DNA of 13,774 bases, from assembly GCA_964369235.1 (NCBI GenBank), contig CAYJEQ010000072.1, forward strand, positions 1-13,774, read 5' to 3'. Within the stretch, counting starts at the first letter, position 1. Each line of letters begins with the position of its first letter. Source of the DNA: CAYJEQ01 sp964369235. GTDB lineage: Bacteria > Bacillota > Clostridia > Oscillospirales > Ruminococcaceae. The notes below the pieces were generated by a model, which saw only the letters and a list, made by a program, of their open reading frames with translations, was not told the origin of the DNA and did no database searches. The position numbers and the translations under genes were made by a program. Of the stretch, positions 12,833 through 13,774 are shown one piece after another.

Positions 12833-13774
12833 ATGAGTAGATTTTTAAGTGATAGATTTGCATTGTTAGAAGCATATACCCCAGGTGAACAGCCTAGGGA
12901 TCAGCAGTATATTAAGTTAAATACAAATGAATCTCCCTATCCACCTTCACCACAGGTGGTAGAAAGTGTTACAGCTTTACAGGTGGAAAAACTGCGACTA
13001 TATCCAGATCCTACAGCAAAAAGCCTTAAAGATAAATTAGCAGCCCTATATAATGTGAAATCTGAGAATGTATTTTTAGCTAATGGCTCAGATGAGGTGC
13101 TAAATTTTGCTTTTATGGCTTTCTGTGATAGTGGTAAAGGGGTGGCATACCCTGAGATAAGCTATGGATTTTACCCAGTATATGGGGATTTGTATCAGCT
13201 AGATCAGCTGAAAATCCCACTGGAAGAGGATTTTACTATAGATTATAAAAACCTTTGTAATTTAGGGAGAATGGTGGTAATAGCAAACCCAAACGCACCA
13301 ACAGGAATAGAGCTAACATTATGGCAGGTAGAGGAAATCATCAAATCAAACAAAGATAATGTAGTGATTATTGATGAGGCATATGTGGATTTTGGTGGCA
13401 GTAGCGCAGTAGAATTAGTAGAAAAATACGACAATCTACTGGTGTGTATGACCTACTCTAAATCCCGTTCACTGGCTGGGGCAAGACTTGGTTTTGGTAT
13501 TGCCTCTAAGGAGATAATAGAGGATTTAGAAAAGATAAAATTCTCCACAAATCCATATAATATCAATCGTCTAACTATGATTATTGGTGAGGCTGCAGTG
13601 GATAGTGATGATTACTATAAAATAAACGCTAAAAAAATCATAAACACTAGGGAAAATACAGTTGCAAAGCTATCAGAACTAGGTTTTACTACCCTTGACT
13701 CTAAGGCGAATTTTATATTTACTAGAAATCCCAAAATATCAGGGGAAACACTGTATAAAAAGCTAAAGGAAAAA
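12833..13774 (+). CDS. hisC: Histidinol-phosphate aminotransferase HisC, 3' end outside window
   Basis: The frame runs without a stop from the ATG at 12833 to the last base, giving 314 residues; full HisC proteins are about 350-360, so only the tail is missing. It is a PLP-dependent fold-type I aminotransferase that makes histidinol phosphate from imidazole acetol phosphate and glutamate. Seen: LNTNESPYPPSP near the N-terminus (substrate arm), LRLYPDPTAKSLK, ANGSDEVL, NPNAPTG at residues 152-158, the PLP-pyridine Asp181 in DEAYVDF, and the Schiff-base Lys210 in YSKSRSLAGARLGFG. GAGAGGA at 12818-12824 lies about 9 nt before the start. Fourth gene of the his operon; further his genes (hisB, H, A, F, I) would be expected to the right. 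A broad aromatic aminotransferase activity is also known in this family. Confidence 0.95.
   Translation, partial: MSRFLSDRFALLEAYTPGEQPRDQQYIKLNTNESPYPPSPQVVESVTALQVEKLRLYPDPTAKSLKDKLAALYNVKSENVFLANGSDEVLNFAFMAFCDSGKGVAYPEISYGFYPVYGDLYQLDQLKIPLEEDFTIDYKNLCNLGRMVVIANPNAPTGIELTLWQVEEIIKSNKDNVVIIDEAYVDFGGSSAVELVEKYDNLLVCMTYSKSRSLAGARLGFGIASKEIIEDLEKIKFSTNPYNINRLTMIIGEAAVDSDDYYKINAKKIINTRENTVAKLSELGFTTLDSKANFIFTRNPKISGETLYKKLKEK

Overview
The window looks like a piece of chromosome from a low-GC Firmicute, most likely a gut-type Clostridia relative (Oscillospiraceae/Ruminococcaceae or Lachnospiraceae-like). This is an inference from the AT-rich sequence, heavy use of AGA, CTA and ATA codons, purine-rich ribosome binding sites (AGAAAGG, GGAGG), Rex, a short-form HisG paired with HisZ, and a clostridial-type glutamate dehydrogenase. 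Almost all genes are conserved housekeeping or metabolic genes. I see no phage, insertion sequence, CRISPR array, tRNA or rRNA.

Layout. (1) Positions 117-2706, minus strand: a tight three-gene unit read as dCMP deaminase, the redox-sensing repressor Rex, then an NCS2/AzgA-type nucleobase permease. (2) Positions 2707-3361: a 655-bp gene-free stretch that holds the most unusual structure of the window. Two 149-bp tandem units (97% identical over their first 134 bp) are followed, exactly in phase, by a diverged partial third copy that forms the leader of rsmA. Every unit starts with an extended -10 box (TGATATAAT), carries two nested hairpins, and is joined to the next by a palindrome that covers that -10 box. 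(3) rsmA (plus) converges on an XRE-type regulator (minus); a hairpin terminator lies behind each gene. (4) A divergent intergenic region with one promoter for each direction leads to a plus-strand operon: histidine phosphatase (possible CobC), corrinoid adenosyltransferase, and a multi-pass membrane protein resembling DUF975; it ends in a strong terminator. (5) gdhA stands alone with a near-consensus promoter and its own terminator. (6) Positions 9652 to the end: a histidine operon hisZ-hisG-hisD-hisC, cut by the window edge inside hisC.

How the genes work together. The his genes carry out and regulate the first, last and an intermediate step of histidine synthesis. GDH links 2-oxoglutarate and ammonium to glutamate, the amino donor used by HisC, though the two units are transcribed separately. 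The phosphatase/adenosyltransferase pair suggests corrinoid salvage. The dCMP deaminase-rex-permease unit places redox sensing beside pyrimidine deoxynucleotide supply and nucleobase uptake. Where an open frame runs longer at its 5' end than the protein should, I moved the start to the codon with the correctly spaced ribosome binding site (rex, dCMP deaminase, rsmA, XRE, gdhA, hisG).
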